From: a virus
Direction: 5' to 3' (one strand)
Virus record (IMG/VR): IMGVR_UViG_3300025098_000186
Span: 1-30,958 of that record
Length of the DNA: 30,958 nucleotides
The notes under the pieces are model-generated. The model worked only from the letters and a program-made list of their open reading frames with translations. It searched no databases and was not told the DNA's origin. Positions 7,901 to 16,940 of the stretch are shown here, piece after piece. The position numbers and the translations under genes were made by a program. Within the stretch, counting starts at the first letter, position 1. Each line of letters begins with the position of its first letter.

Positions 7901-8619
7901 TCTATGCCAGCAACAGTTGTAATGTTGGCATTGTTTCCTGCAACAGTATTGATGTTTGTAGTATTGCCAGCAACCGTTGTTACATTAGAAGACATGCCGG
8001 ATACTGTAGTTACATCCGTGCGTATTGTATTTACGTTTGTAATAGCATCAGTGGCAACCGTACCATCTTGGATCTCCGCTAAAGTCTTAATGTCAGCAGA
8101 GGCATTTGCAACAGACTGAGTATCAGCAATACTAGGCCCAGCCTCTGGGTCGCCGGTTGTCTCGTTAAATGCCAAAACCTTACCAACACGCTGCTCTTTA
8201 AAAGGCAGTGTCGCGTCAGTAACAAAGTCACCGACACTGAACGTCAGCGCGCGATCTATAGACTCACTTAATCTTTGGTCAACAAATGTAAGCTTGTCCA
8301 AGCTCTCTTCCAAGCTTTGCGCAGGGAACGGATCATTGGGAACCAGGTCAAGCCCTTGGGTGAGGGGCTGTTCCCGAATGATAACAACAGTAACTCCAGA
8401 CGCCGGTGCAGTGCCAAACACTACGTTGCCGCCCCCGACATCGCCAACGCCCGTCACAGTGTAATCGGTTGTAATCGTCTGGACAGTCTCTGTGCCATCA
8501 CTGGCTCGAAGGATAACCGTCAGATCGTCCCGGTCGAAAACCTTGAAGCCATACGCAAAAGTTGCAAGCGATCCATTGCCGCTATAACTTGCTCGGTTTG
8601 TGCTGCTCGATACTGTCAT
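4999..8619 (-). CDS. main tail fibre, 1206 aa, with decapeptide repeats and lectin-like domains
   Basis: The N-terminus (residues 1-160) matches the T7 gp17-type attachment domain: SYSGNGSLATFAYGFKVFDR, TDYTVTGVG, and SLEESLDKLTFVDQRLSESI before DRAL. Residues 201-290 are nine in-register decapeptides (SNVTTVAGNT type), continuing more loosely to about 410. A beta-rich middle follows. A carbohydrate-binding-like module (about 835-970) starts near GSELVTNGTFASNTTGWS and ends ALFDNVSVRLAEE. A concanavalin/LamG-type domain (about 980-1120) carries WFKHEA, WHFGTWVRRGSTLELYVDG and GGSIALLRIS. The protein should be the side fibre that contacts host glycans. It starts in a TAATG overlap with the ejection-protein gene. 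Confidence 0.88.
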   Translation of the reverse strand: MTVSSSTNRASYSGNGSLATFAYGFKVFDRDDLTVILRASDGTETVQTITTDYTVTGVGDVGGGNVVFGTAPASGVTVVIIREQPLTQGLDLVPNDPFPAQSLEESLDKLTFVDQRLSESIDRALTFSVGDFVTDATLPFKEQRVGKVLAFNETTGDPEAGPSIADTQSVANASADIKTLAEIQDGTVATDAITNVNTIRTDVTTVSGMSSNVTTVAGNTTNINTVAGNNANITTVAGIDSDITTVSGISSDVTTVAADGTDIGVVAGISSDVTTVSGVSTEIGRLGTADAVSDMNALSPAAVIADMDSLADNVSAITAVSDDIGYVIAVAINAGNINDVAGNEADITTVASDISNVNTVSTNITSVNTNATNITDIQNASTNAATATTQAGIATTQAGIATTKASEASVSGVNAASSATASQAARDTAEDYKLAAEAAATSATNTASALAGFDLTAIAKDISDTAVDVFVYDTRKDSDGGAWRKRTQNTSWYNETLNTSTRGSRKEFPAVAVIVAETNQVTIYDGDDPDLPMWMVFNINGENNFLLTGVSSITSINGKIALGNTGSYARLMLVDFLAEESYWITSNSVTVKQQGIASRNSTTVNVNSSNYGTIVNSAVNDVAMTVLPNAPIDAATGLPVPTIAVATNGGVSVIKDDGTVVDITNTFANYNRWSSVKITTDNKLIIDASNVNLTNNITHVVDMPTADVSAQLVNARFTALNGRYYHSDSSIPNISLGGTFEPSIAPMQKDQFAMGGDNASYGLDIIAEAPETVSGISSSAMIAYIKSDYNTGWMNGDIKLATLSDTDDTDVTGSELVTNGTFASNTTGWSATNSGILSVDSARLKVTNGIASAGRAHQAITVEVGKTYTISVEGLLGTSGPNIRIGNAANGADYGSSTAAGLNSFTVIPTQTTIYITLKPNSNTNGNTALFDNVSVRLAEEDRSVNGNGLQVFGTVTKTPVATGADLVAYSGFSSSNYLEQPYNSDLDFGTGDCCGMAWFKHEATALTRTIFDRDSATTDKAISFEIAATNSYLQISLDDGTDRVYVNSGSAVDDDTWHFGTWVRRGSTLELYVDGVLKNTGDASSVDSISSTDARLRVGDYRRSGLSLPFGGSIALLRISATAPSPEQIAKIYNDEKVLFQENAQATLYGSSDAVTALAYDDSTELLHVGTSAGRSVFQGLRRVDNTTDAVGAAISASNGLVAED
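7390..8019 (-). repeat. 30-bp (10-residue) coding repeats in the tail fibre
   Basis: Codons 201-290 of the tail fibre (7750-8019) repeat every 30 bases. The residues are TDVTTVSGMS, SNVTTVAGNT, TNINTVAGNN, ANITTVAGID, SDITTVSGIS, SDVTTVAADG, TDIGVVAGIS, SDVTTVSGVS and TEIGRLGTAD. Looser copies with the same period continue to about codon 410 (7390). Nucleotide copies are diverged but in frame. The period points to a fibrous shaft built from short strands or turns. Confidence 0.8.
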
Positions 8620-11600
8620 TATCTACGACCCTCGTTTTTTAACTGTTCGACCTGCTCGTATGCTTGCCGCATATTTGCATATTCTGGGTTTTCAAGCAAC
8701 GCCAAGAACCCTGCTTCTATAAATTTTTGGTTTATTGAACGAAGCATCGTTACTTTGGCTTTATCTGGGATACCTTTATATTGGTCAGATCCAGTTACTG
8801 CCATAATAGTTTGCCTAAAATCCAGCGACCCAAAGCCTGGGGTGTTAATGCGGATTTCATTTTTCGCCAGATTTACCAAGTCAGACTGCATGCCGTAGCT
8901 AAGTTTGATTTGACCCATTTTCTGTGGGTTGGTCAAAGGCCATTTGTTTGTCATGCGCTGCAATCGGATCAGCTCTTTTTCGTAATTTTCCAGCTCATCG
9001 CCGCGCTTTAAGCGAAGGCCTGATATATTACTAAACAACGCGGCGCCTGGATTGGCGGCAAAGCTAAACTCATCCGATCCTTTTGCGTTGCCTAGTGTAT
9101 CATATACAACAGCGTTTAAGTCGCGCTCATCCCGAATGAAGCTGTCCTTGGATTGTAGCGCGCTGACCTCTGTAAGATACGCACGAAAATTTGTCCCTAA
9201 GTCTCCTTTGGGAGTACCGACAATAGCATAGTTTGGCGTCCCGTCTGCAAGTGGGTATGCAAAAGACTCGTTTCCATCTTCGTCAATGACAATCTTTTTT
9301 ACATCTTCAATTGTGTAATACTCAATATCCTCCCGAGGCTTGACCCTTGTCGGATCAGCAAGCCGCGCAAACATGCGCTGCAATGAGCTTAGTGGATTTG
9401 GAACGCCAATTGGGCTTGCGCTCTCTGCGTAGCTGCGTGAAATTTTTGCTGGGTCAAAGCCGTCCATATAAGCAACCATATCAGCAATTCCTTGCAGCAT
9501 TGGCAGCTCTTTATAATAATTAGCAGTGGCAAGCATCGCTGCTGCTCCAAGATTTTGTTGCAGCTCAGGATCACTTGTCAGGTTCATGCGTTGAACTGTG
9601 TCAGCCGTAATTGCGAGTAACCCGCCAACAGGCTCAAACCCTTGGAAGCTTACATACATTAAAGGGCCATTTGGAGCGCCGAAAGCATCATACAACGGCA
9701 TATCCTCTGGGAAACCTTTTCCTTTTAAAACGAAACTATAAGGTTGCCACCCAGGCGGCAGGGCGTCCCGAGACTTTTGATCGCTTGGCATGCCGCCGGT
9801 AATGCGGCCATCGTGTGCGTATTTTTGTGTTGTCATTATAACTGCGCCACCAACAGTTAATCTGCCGAGGGCAAGTTGTTGCGCGCGCGGCCCGTTAGCG
9901 CCAAGTGCATCGAAGGATGTTTTGCTAAATGGTGTATATTCCATTGTGCGCAACAACGCATTCGTTGGAGCTGTAACGAATGGCATGATAAACCGGCCTG
10001 CTAAAGTGCGCTGAAACTTTCCAGCATATTCACCCATAACACCTAAGTCGGATTGCAGCGTGTCAAACTTTGCTTTGTAATTTAAATCATCTGCAACAGA
10101 GCCTGGATCAAGCATCATCATGCCGGCTTCATCCAAAGCCTCTTGCTCGGTCATTCCTTTCCGCAATGCGTGTTGATAACGCTTGTTTATAGATGTGTAA
10201 AACTCGCCGCGTTGGGAAATGGTTTTGGTGAACTCATCGGCCGAAAGCAATAGGCGGAATGGTATCCGCATCCGCTTGCCCAATTCATCAAGAGATCTAC
10301 CAAAAAAACTACTGTCAGACCCAGAAGTGGCTGCGTAATTCTCAATATCTAACTTGCTTGCTCCAGAAGGCATTTCTGTACGCCAAGCAATTGACGCCGC
10401 TTTCATTGCGTCGCCCCAAGCGTCCGACCACCCCTTTAAGCGAAGAAGGGCATCTTCCATGTAAATTTGATCTTCACTAATAGGCGCGTACACTTCTCCA
10501 AAAGGCTTTCGCGCAGATCGAATTACACTGCCATACATGCCGGCCATAACTTCAGTTGGGAGCTGAAACAGCATAAAAGCACTAGTGCCAATTATGTTCT
10601 TCATTTGCGTGGCCGGTGATGACAACAGGCCAGCCAAATAAGCCTCATGCACCATCTGCTTTGTTTTGGCATACTTGCCAACATTGGCGACTTGGTTAAC
10701 TCCCTGCACATGATTTTCTTTTGCAGCCTTTAACAGAGCAACAGCTAATGCGTCTGTGACGCCGGCAGATCCGCTTTCAGAAAGAAGCCTTGTGGCCTCT
10801 TCGCCAAAGCGCGTGGCGTCTAGCTCTCCATCAACTCGGATCTGAAATGACTGCAATGCCCGAGCTGCTTCTGTCTGAGCGCCTTTGAGCTGCAATTGAA
10901 TGCCGCTGTGAATGGCAAGCTGCCTGCGAAAGCGAAGTCTGTCGGCATTTGTTCCTTGGCCACTCTTAATCAGCTTTGCTAACTCCTCAAGCTTTGTTGC
11001 GCTTCTTATTAGCAACTCACGAGATGCAACAAACATCTCTGCCGTCATGCCTCCTTCGCCTATTCTGCGAGAAAGCAGGCTGCGCGTTAAGCCAATCTCA
11101 TCAGCAACTAGCTCCTTGGAAACTTTTATTGTTTCCTTATTGGATATAGTGCCTCTGGTTATAGTGGCTGTTTCGCCTTTAAAGTTGTCGCCAATTGCTG
11201 TGATGATTGCCTTAACATCATCAGCCGTGTCGATGTAGTCAAAGTTAAAATCACCGCCGTCTTGCAAGGATTTAATGTTGTTCTTCTTTACATCAAGGCG
11301 ACTTAGAACTGCCTGAGCAACCTCATCAGAAGCAGTGCCTGTTTCAGGCTTAAAACCTCTTACCTCTGCGTTAAGAGCTTTTTGCGCGTCTTTCCTAACA
11401 TTAGTCGCGGCTAGCTCTGCCTCGGCAGCGTCATCAGCCAAAGCAGTTTGCGCGTCTTGCAGCACATCTGTCGGCGCCTCTTGACCAATACCAGGCGCCT
11501 TGAGGCCACGCTCTTCAAACTTTGCCACACCTTCAGGGCTAAGAACCTGGCCGGCAAGAGCGCGCTTGGTTGCGCTTTCCGAAAAGGCGCCTTGATTTGG

Positions 11601-11903
11601 AACCAGCCCCACCTCTTGCGGTGTAGGCATTCTAGGAGCAACAGACGGATCAAACGCCGGCGTTGCCGCGATCTCATCAGGCGTCATCACACGCGCGGCT
11701 TCAGGGCCAACAGGCTTGGGCTTAGGGGGATCAGGCCGCACACTTGGGTCAAGCTTGTTAAGAAGGTCAAACAGCTTGCCAACGCCTGCTACCTGCACAC
11801 CCTCTTGCTCTGGGCCTTGGGCAAACTCAGTTGGCTGGCCAACCGCAGTGATGCGCTGCTTGGCCTCTTGCTCTTGTGCTACCTGGTTTGGATCAAATGC
11901 CAT
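8619..11903 (-). CDS. large internal virion/DNA-ejection protein, 1094 aa
   Basis: A 1094-residue protein in the position of the T7 gp15/gp16 ejection proteins, just before the tail fibre. The N-terminus (1-150) is Pro/Ala/Gln-rich and disordered. Residues 150-420 are long alpha-helical. Residues 421-460 contain AYLAGLLSSPATQMKNIIGT and a hydrophobic run (SAFMLFQLPTEVMAGMYGSV), a pattern seen in large marine-podovirus internal proteins. The remainder is helical and aromatic, with FIMPFVTAPTNALLRTMEYT. No peptidase or lytic-transglycosylase motif is evident. It is expected to be packaged in the head and ejected to help DNA cross the envelope. The start ATG 11903 lies 5 bases after the upstream small gene. 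Confidence 0.75.
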   Translation of the reverse strand: MAFDPNQVAQEQEAKQRITAVGQPTEFAQGPEQEGVQVAGVGKLFDLLNKLDPSVRPDPPKPKPVGPEAARVMTPDEIAATPAFDPSVAPRMPTPQEVGLVPNQGAFSESATKRALAGQVLSPEGVAKFEERGLKAPGIGQEAPTDVLQDAQTALADDAAEAELAATNVRKDAQKALNAEVRGFKPETGTASDEVAQAVLSRLDVKKNNIKSLQDGGDFNFDYIDTADDVKAIITAIGDNFKGETATITRGTISNKETIKVSKELVADEIGLTRSLLSRRIGEGGMTAEMFVASRELLIRSATKLEELAKLIKSGQGTNADRLRFRRQLAIHSGIQLQLKGAQTEAARALQSFQIRVDGELDATRFGEEATRLLSESGSAGVTDALAVALLKAAKENHVQGVNQVANVGKYAKTKQMVHEAYLAGLLSSPATQMKNIIGTSAFMLFQLPTEVMAGMYGSVIRSARKPFGEVYAPISEDQIYMEDALLRLKGWSDAWGDAMKAASIAWRTEMPSGASKLDIENYAATSGSDSSFFGRSLDELGKRMRIPFRLLLSADEFTKTISQRGEFYTSINKRYQHALRKGMTEQEALDEAGMMMLDPGSVADDLNYKAKFDTLQSDLGVMGEYAGKFQRTLAGRFIMPFVTAPTNALLRTMEYTPFSKTSFDALGANGPRAQQLALGRLTVGGAVIMTTQKYAHDGRITGGMPSDQKSRDALPPGWQPYSFVLKGKGFPEDMPLYDAFGAPNGPLMYVSFQGFEPVGGLLAITADTVQRMNLTSDPELQQNLGAAAMLATANYYKELPMLQGIADMVAYMDGFDPAKISRSYAESASPIGVPNPLSSLQRMFARLADPTRVKPREDIEYYTIEDVKKIVIDEDGNESFAYPLADGTPNYAIVGTPKGDLGTNFRAYLTEVSALQSKDSFIRDERDLNAVVYDTLGNAKGSDEFSFAANPGAALFSNISGLRLKRGDELENYEKELIRLQRMTNKWPLTNPQKMGQIKLSYGMQSDLVNLAKNEIRINTPGFGSLDFRQTIMAVTGSDQYKGIPDKAKVTMLRSINQKFIEAGFLALLENPEYANMRQAYEQVEQLKNEGRR

Positions 11904-11908
11904 TTACT

Positions 11909-12091
11909 TCACTTCTCTTGAAACTGCTCAGGGATTCCGACTTCTTCTTCTGCGCCCAATTTTACTGTTTCGCCCATAAAAGCCAATTCAAGGTATTGGT
12001 CTCGCGTCATAGGCAAGCCAAACTTTTTCATTAGCGCGACAACACTATCGTCATTCCCAAGTTGGGGGGTTAACTCCGCCTGCTCGTTCAT
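11909..12091 (-). CDS. small acidic protein, 60 aa
   Basis: A 60-residue ORF with a very good SD (AGGAGGT, 7 bases before ATG 12091) inside the 3' end of the 860-residue gene, which it overlaps by 41 bases. It stops 5 bases before the next gene. It is acidic and helical (DDSVVALMKKFGLPMTRDQYLELAFMG split by MTRDQ) with no membrane segment. The strong ribosome site and tight packing argue that it is real. It may be a small virion or chaperone-like partner of its large neighbours, which is only inferred. Confidence 0.65.
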   Translation of the reverse strand: MNEQAELTPQLGNDDSVVALMKKFGLPMTRDQYLELAFMGETVKLGAEEEVGIPEQFQEK

Positions 12092-14633
12092 CTACCGACC
12101 TCCTCGTTTCGTTCAAATCAATTTCGCCGTCTTTGTATCTTTGCCAGATTGCATTAACATCAGAGACATTTTTTGCGCTTTGCTTAAACTTATCTGTAAA
12201 TAATCCGCGTACCGCTTCCCAAGTTATTGATTGCATCTGCCGTGGCAGGATACCACGTTCAGCCGCTGCCCGTCTATACGCTTCCGCATATAGTCCGTAG
12301 TTTCCAGAAACGCCTGTTTTGCTAGACCCTTTTGTTGTCCCTCTTCCTTTGACGCTCATGTTTTTAAAGTTGTGGTCAACTTCAAGAGAGTTTCCTGACA
12401 ATGGGCGCAAAAGGCCAGCAGCCACAGCATGGGTGTCAATTGTTACATCACCAAACGGAGAGTTGGGATCATATATATTGTTATAAAAGTTTCTTACCTT
12501 ATGCCGTTCACCCATTAACCTAGAGATCGTGCTTACATCCCCGTTAACGTCAATCGAAGCAACAGCTTTGCCAATCTCGTTTAGCGACCCCCAAGCTGCC
12601 TTGCTAGGACGCCCATCAGCATTAGTGGCTGTTTGCAAGAAATCGCCTTCTGGGCCGACAACTTTGTAATCTGGTGAATTGTAAGTTTGATCGTAAAGCC
12701 TAACAAATAAAGCGCGTAATCCTGATTGGACTGCGGGATCTTCGTCAACAATTTCTGCGTAAGATTTGCCTTTTATGGCTTCCAACATAGGCTCATATTT
12801 TGGTTTATTTAAAGATGGCAACGATCTGAATGTTTGCTCCATGTCATCAGCAAATTTAAAGTCTCTCTGTTTTACGGAAACATCAAGAACTCGCTGCGCC
12901 AAACTGACGTTTTGATACCAATCTTTTTGGGGCGACAAGGCTGCAAGCGCGCCAGCAATAGATGTGTCAGGCACGTTGTACTCGCTTGACCAGCGATCAG
13001 TAATCGCTCTAGCCCCATCGTACCACTTCTGGCTCCTCACCCTAGTCGCTTCAGGGACTTGATCGTGAAGGTAAAGCAAGTTGTCTGTCACATGAGCTAT
13101 AAAGCGTTCAGATGTTTCGTCAACTCCTTCACCCTTAACAACTTTCATGTTGGGGTAATCTTTAGTGATGTTTACATTAAACTCATATAGTTTTGGATCA
13201 GCCCTCATTTCTTCTAGGCCAACAATAAGATCCCCTGCCATTGGGTCTTCTGTTGACGCTTTCGCCGTAGGAAGTCTGGTTGAAATTCGCCCAGGCAATC
13301 CATCAGTCACATCTGGCGCAGCCAGCTTACCAGCCGCAGCAAGACCCCGATCTACTATAGGCCCAACAGGATTGCTAAACATTGTTGAGCCTTCTTGCGC
13401 TATGCGCTGCTCGGCCTCTGCGCCTGCCTTGATTAAAGAAGGCTCTAACACTTTAAAGCCTTTTTTCATAAGAGCTGCAATTGGCTTGCCAACAACAGTA
13501 GCCTCGGCCAAGCCTGCTGTCATAAGACCCAGCCCCATCAATCTTTGGAAGCTTCCACTGGCTCCATCATCAGATCCAAACGCTGACGCAACGGAAGATG
13601 CGGCGTCAAGTGCTAAACCCGTTGTCGCGTAAAGAGGGCTAATAGGAGCGCCTTGATTGCCCTGATTAAACATTCGATAACCTTCTTGAATGTCCAAAGC
13701 TCCGAAAGTGGCGAAATCTGCAACGCCTACCTGTAAAGGGTTTGTCTCTCCCGTGCCAAATAACGCATTAGAGTACACGCTTGCAGAGCTTCTCATAGCT
13801 CCAGTTGCCGCTCTAATTGTTTCGTCAATAGTGCGGAAATTTACCTGAGCATTACGCTGCGCCGCATCTTGCTCTATTAAGGCCCTTGCCCTTTGTTCAG
13901 CCTCTTGTATGACACTAGGATCAGTTTCGTCTTCTACAGAAGCTCTTATATTCGCTGCCTCGTCAATGACACTGGGGCTAACTCCTTGCTCCTCTAACAG
14001 CTCTGCTCGCATTCCCTCAGTCGCAAGTCGCACGGCAAGGTCTTCAACAAACCTAGTCCCTGCTTCTCTAATCGTAGGGTCTCCCTCGCCAAAAACAAGA
14101 AAAGGCTCCCCGCTTGCTAGCTTCCGCGCTATTTCATCTGGAGATAAAGTTAAGTCTTCCTGCGGCCCCATAAGGCCGGCGGCTTCCACAACGTCAGGCG
14201 TGTAGCCGGCAGCGTCAAAGTCTTCCATAGTTGGCATGGCGCCGGTGGCTTCTTTGCGCTCGTTGGCAAACGAAATAGCGCCCTCTATGGGGGCTGATTC
14301 AGTCGTCGGCGCCACAAGAGAAGCAGGAGCTGTCTCCATAACCTCTGGTTGCGGCGCTGGGTAGTAGCGTTGAAACTCAGGTGTCTCAGGGCCAAACTCC
14401 ATGCCTTCGATCAGTATGGATCTTGGAGGGTCTACCGTTTCGCCCTCTTCACCAATCTTTATGTACCCGCCTTGGGACATGGGCAGAAGGATGTCGTGAG
14501 TATTGGTCTCGGTGTTAAAGACGCTCTTCTTGTTCTTTTCAATAGCAGGGTTAATACCAGCCTCAACAACAAGATTGGCCTCAAGGTATTTGTCCATTTC
14601 ATAGTCGGTGTCGTTGCCCAATAAATCTGCCAT
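12051..14633 (-). CDS. internal virion protein, 860 aa, with a C-terminal HhH-glycosylase-like domain
   Basis: Residues 1-240 are acidic and low in complexity. Residues 240-480 are helical, with a Gly/Ala-rich segment (about 335-390). The C-terminal part (about 535-825) looks like an enzyme domain. It has GALAALSPQKDWYQNVSLAQ (561-580), KVRNFYNNIYDP (712-723), GDVTIDTHAVAAGLL (728-742) and a closing YAEAYRRAAAERGILPRQMQ (782-801). The order 'AxLSPQ-W-xN-A', 'K-x-x-F-x-x-NI', 'VTID-x-HAV' recalls the DUF7178/HhH-GPD-like phage domains; this is from memory. The neighbours are ejection proteins, so the domain probably rides in the virion. Start ATG 14633 overlaps the previous stop (TAATG). Confidence 0.7.
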   Translation of the reverse strand: MADLLGNDTDYEMDKYLEANLVVEAGINPAIEKNKKSVFNTETNTHDILLPMSQGGYIKIGEEGETVDPPRSILIEGMEFGPETPEFQRYYPAPQPEVMETAPASLVAPTTESAPIEGAISFANERKEATGAMPTMEDFDAAGYTPDVVEAAGLMGPQEDLTLSPDEIARKLASGEPFLVFGEGDPTIREAGTRFVEDLAVRLATEGMRAELLEEQGVSPSVIDEAANIRASVEDETDPSVIQEAEQRARALIEQDAAQRNAQVNFRTIDETIRAATGAMRSSASVYSNALFGTGETNPLQVGVADFATFGALDIQEGYRMFNQGNQGAPISPLYATTGLALDAASSVASAFGSDDGASGSFQRLMGLGLMTAGLAEATVVGKPIAALMKKGFKVLEPSLIKAGAEAEQRIAQEGSTMFSNPVGPIVDRGLAAAGKLAAPDVTDGLPGRISTRLPTAKASTEDPMAGDLIVGLEEMRADPKLYEFNVNITKDYPNMKVVKGEGVDETSERFIAHVTDNLLYLHDQVPEATRVRSQKWYDGARAITDRWSSEYNVPDTSIAGALAALSPQKDWYQNVSLAQRVLDVSVKQRDFKFADDMEQTFRSLPSLNKPKYEPMLEAIKGKSYAEIVDEDPAVQSGLRALFVRLYDQTYNSPDYKVVGPEGDFLQTATNADGRPSKAAWGSLNEIGKAVASIDVNGDVSTISRLMGERHKVRNFYNNIYDPNSPFGDVTIDTHAVAAGLLRPLSGNSLEVDHNFKNMSVKGRGTTKGSSKTGVSGNYGLYAEAYRRAAAERGILPRQMQSITWEAVRGLFTDKFKQSAKNVSDVNAIWQRYKDGEIDLNETRRSVDERAGGVNPPTWE

Positions 14634-16414
14634 TAGTCAAACAATCCTTGATTAGCGTATCTTGCTTTGATTTGTGATTTTAAAACAAAAATTTTGTCCC
14701 TAAGTTGCTCTTGCTGGGTGGCCTCAAGGCCGTCATAAAAAGCGTCTATTGAATTTAAAGGATCTGCAATGTCTATCGTCAGGCCAATTATTTGTGATTG
14801 ACCAGAAGAAACATAATTTAAATACTCAGCTCTCAACTCTTCCCTGTAAATAACGTCAAACTCATCTCTTTTTTCCATAGCAAACTGACGAATTTCCGCT
14901 AGCGTCATGGGGTTACCTTCAGACTCTCTGCGGCTAAACTCATCCCTTAAAGCAAAGTCAGCATTTTCAAAAGCTGCTTTAGATGCCTGAGCAAGCCTGT
15001 CATCTCTTCCAATTGCCATTTGAGCATTATAACGGAAATGCCGAGAAAGCAGCCTTGAACCTACAGCCAGCCCCTCATCCGCCTCATTTGCAATCTTTGT
15101 CCGCAAGCCGTTGTACTGGCCTACGTCCAAAGAGCTTCTTTTAGCATTAAGATCTGCAACTGTCAGCATGCCATTCTCTGCCGTTCCATAAAGCTCACTA
15201 TAGACAACTGCATCACCCTTGCCGGCAGGCCTAAAGGCCGTAGGTGCTTCAGAAACTGACATAGCTTCTTCCATCGCCTCTTGCTGCGCAGGGGTGGCCC
15301 ACATTTGGCTAGTTAAGCTTTCGTGTAAAACCACTTGAGCTTCTAAACCTGACAGACTTTGGAAAGGAATGCCTCTTTCTTCGTAACTATCAACAAGCCT
15401 TTCAAAGATGGCAGGATTTAAAACTTGCTGCAATGTGGACTTAGAAACAGTGTCTGTGCTGTCCAATGAAACAAGAAGGTTATAAGCTTGTGTGTTGTTT
15501 TTACCTATTTCCTCTTCGTACTCATCGTCTATTTTTTCTTTGGCGCTAAAGAATGTTGAGGCCATTTGTATTGTGTCCTGCACAACTGCATTGGCCTCTT
15601 CAGCCGGCACAGCCATTAGCATATTCAGAACATGAGGCGGCAAGGTGGACATTCCAACCATTGCTTCCGCTTCCAGTTTACCATTACGCACCTGTTGAAT
15701 TTGGCTCAAAACCGATGAAAGACCTATTGCTTTGTTTAGGTCAGTTCCTGCGTATGCTGGGATAAGGTTCTTAAAAGCTTTTGACAAAACTCTTTGGCTA
15801 ACATTGCCCATAATTTCTGGGTTCACACCGCCGTTTCTAACAGCTTGCTCAACCATAGATTGTAATTGAGACTGCTCCAGAGCAAGCTCATCAGATGTAA
15901 TATCTAGGAAAGGATTGGAATAAATAGAAACCTGCTGGTCTTCCCGAGCCTTCAGTGCAGCCTGCCTGCGCTTTTCAATCTTTAGGTCAATAACCTCTTG
16001 CAGCCTAAACTTAATAGGTATTTCCATTTGGCGAAAGCTGTTGTCAAAATCTTGCAGCGCGTATTTGTTCTTGCCAACAGTAGCGCGCATTTGGTCATAA
16101 ACGCTCTTGACGCCCTGCGCATATTTAAGCTCACCGTCAAAAATGTTTCCGACATCCCTGTCTTTTTCGAGCTGGCTAGACAAAGCCATCAAGCCTTCTT
16201 TGGCTGAAAAGATCGCCTCGTTCTTTTGTGTTTCGGTAATCATCTTATAGCGCATGTTGGCATATTCACCAACTTGGTTTGCAACCTCTGTCGCAATGGC
16301 GCCTTTCTGCAATTCAGCCTGGACGAAAGGCTGCGCATTCATCCTAGCTGTGATACGAGCGCCAGGTGCTTCAGATGTTGGGCGGCCCTGTGATTTATAA
16401 ACTGGTATTCTCAT
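14633..16414 (-). CDS. internal virion protein, 593 aa, alpha-helical
   Basis: A 593-residue, almost wholly helical protein rich in Gln, Ala, Glu and Met. The N-terminus (MRIPVYKSQGRPTSEAPGAR) and the following helix (AELQKGAIATEVANQVGEYA) resemble the second internal-core protein of T7/BPP-1-type podoviruses. No membrane helix or catalytic motif is visible. It follows the small internal protein with a TAATG overlap and precedes two larger ejection proteins, giving the usual internal-core gene cluster. It probably forms part of the core above the portal and is ejected. Identity is by position and composition more than by motif. Confidence 0.7.
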   Translation of the reverse strand: MRIPVYKSQGRPTSEAPGARITARMNAQPFVQAELQKGAIATEVANQVGEYANMRYKMITETQKNEAIFSAKEGLMALSSQLEKDRDVGNIFDGELKYAQGVKSVYDQMRATVGKNKYALQDFDNSFRQMEIPIKFRLQEVIDLKIEKRRQAALKAREDQQVSIYSNPFLDITSDELALEQSQLQSMVEQAVRNGGVNPEIMGNVSQRVLSKAFKNLIPAYAGTDLNKAIGLSSVLSQIQQVRNGKLEAEAMVGMSTLPPHVLNMLMAVPAEEANAVVQDTIQMASTFFSAKEKIDDEYEEEIGKNNTQAYNLLVSLDSTDTVSKSTLQQVLNPAIFERLVDSYEERGIPFQSLSGLEAQVVLHESLTSQMWATPAQQEAMEEAMSVSEAPTAFRPAGKGDAVVYSELYGTAENGMLTVADLNAKRSSLDVGQYNGLRTKIANEADEGLAVGSRLLSRHFRYNAQMAIGRDDRLAQASKAAFENADFALRDEFSRRESEGNPMTLAEIRQFAMEKRDEFDVIYREELRAEYLNYVSSGQSQIIGLTIDIADPLNSIDAFYDGLEATQQEQLRDKIFVLKSQIKARYANQGLFD

Positions 16415-16929
16415 TATGTGAACATCCCACTAGAGGAAGCAAACCGACCTGCCGTTCCAAAGCTCTGGATCAAACTTGTTGTTCCCTGCGCTCTTAGCCC
16501 CGCAGCTTGCGCCCCACCTTCCATGCGCGACAGTTCAGCACTCAGCCTAGAACTTTCTTGCTGATCGTTGATCTGCATGTTTGTGACCGTGTTATTAAAA
16601 TCATTGATAGCTTGGTCATACTCAAACTCTCGCGCAGCCTGACGCAAAACTCGCATTGGAGTGCCGTGAGATATGTCTATGCCAGCTCCGCTGTACTGAG
16701 CGACAACAGAGCCTTGAGCTTCCCTAAAACGAAACCGATCAACCCGCTCTTGCAAAACTGCATTGCGGTTAATGATCTCACGTTGCTTTTCAAGTAAGTC
16801 AATGTCGCGCTCAATTAGGCCAGCGTTAAACTCACCAACTCTTGCAGCAGCGGCAGCAGCTTTGTTCGCAGAGCTTTTTGCACTCAGCCCACTAAGGACT
16901 GTTGCCCCAAGAGTTAAGATCTCAAACAT
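16414..16929 (-). CDS. small internal virion protein, gp14-like, 171 aa
   Basis: The frame could start at TTG 16935, but ATG 16929 has GAGG 9 bases upstream and gives the usual N-terminus MFEILTLGATVLSGLSAKSS. That N-terminus is a hydrophobic glycine-rich segment, followed by an Ala-rich helix (NKAAAAAARVGEFNA). A charged coiled-coil-like stretch follows (ERDIDLLEKQREIINRNAVL), then the motif VAQYSGAGIDISHGTPMRVL. This motif and layout are typical of the smallest internal-core protein of podoviruses (T7 gp14 analogue), which forms a pore in the outer membrane during ejection. It directly follows tail tubular B. Confidence 0.78.
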   Translation of the reverse strand: MFEILTLGATVLSGLSAKSSANKAAAAAARVGEFNAGLIERDIDLLEKQREIINRNAVLQERVDRFRFREAQGSVVAQYSGAGIDISHGTPMRVLRQAAREFEYDQAINDFNNTVTNMQINDQQESSRLSAELSRMEGGAQAAGLRAQGTTSLIQSFGTAGRFASSSGMFT

Positions 16930-16940
16930 ACTCAATCACC

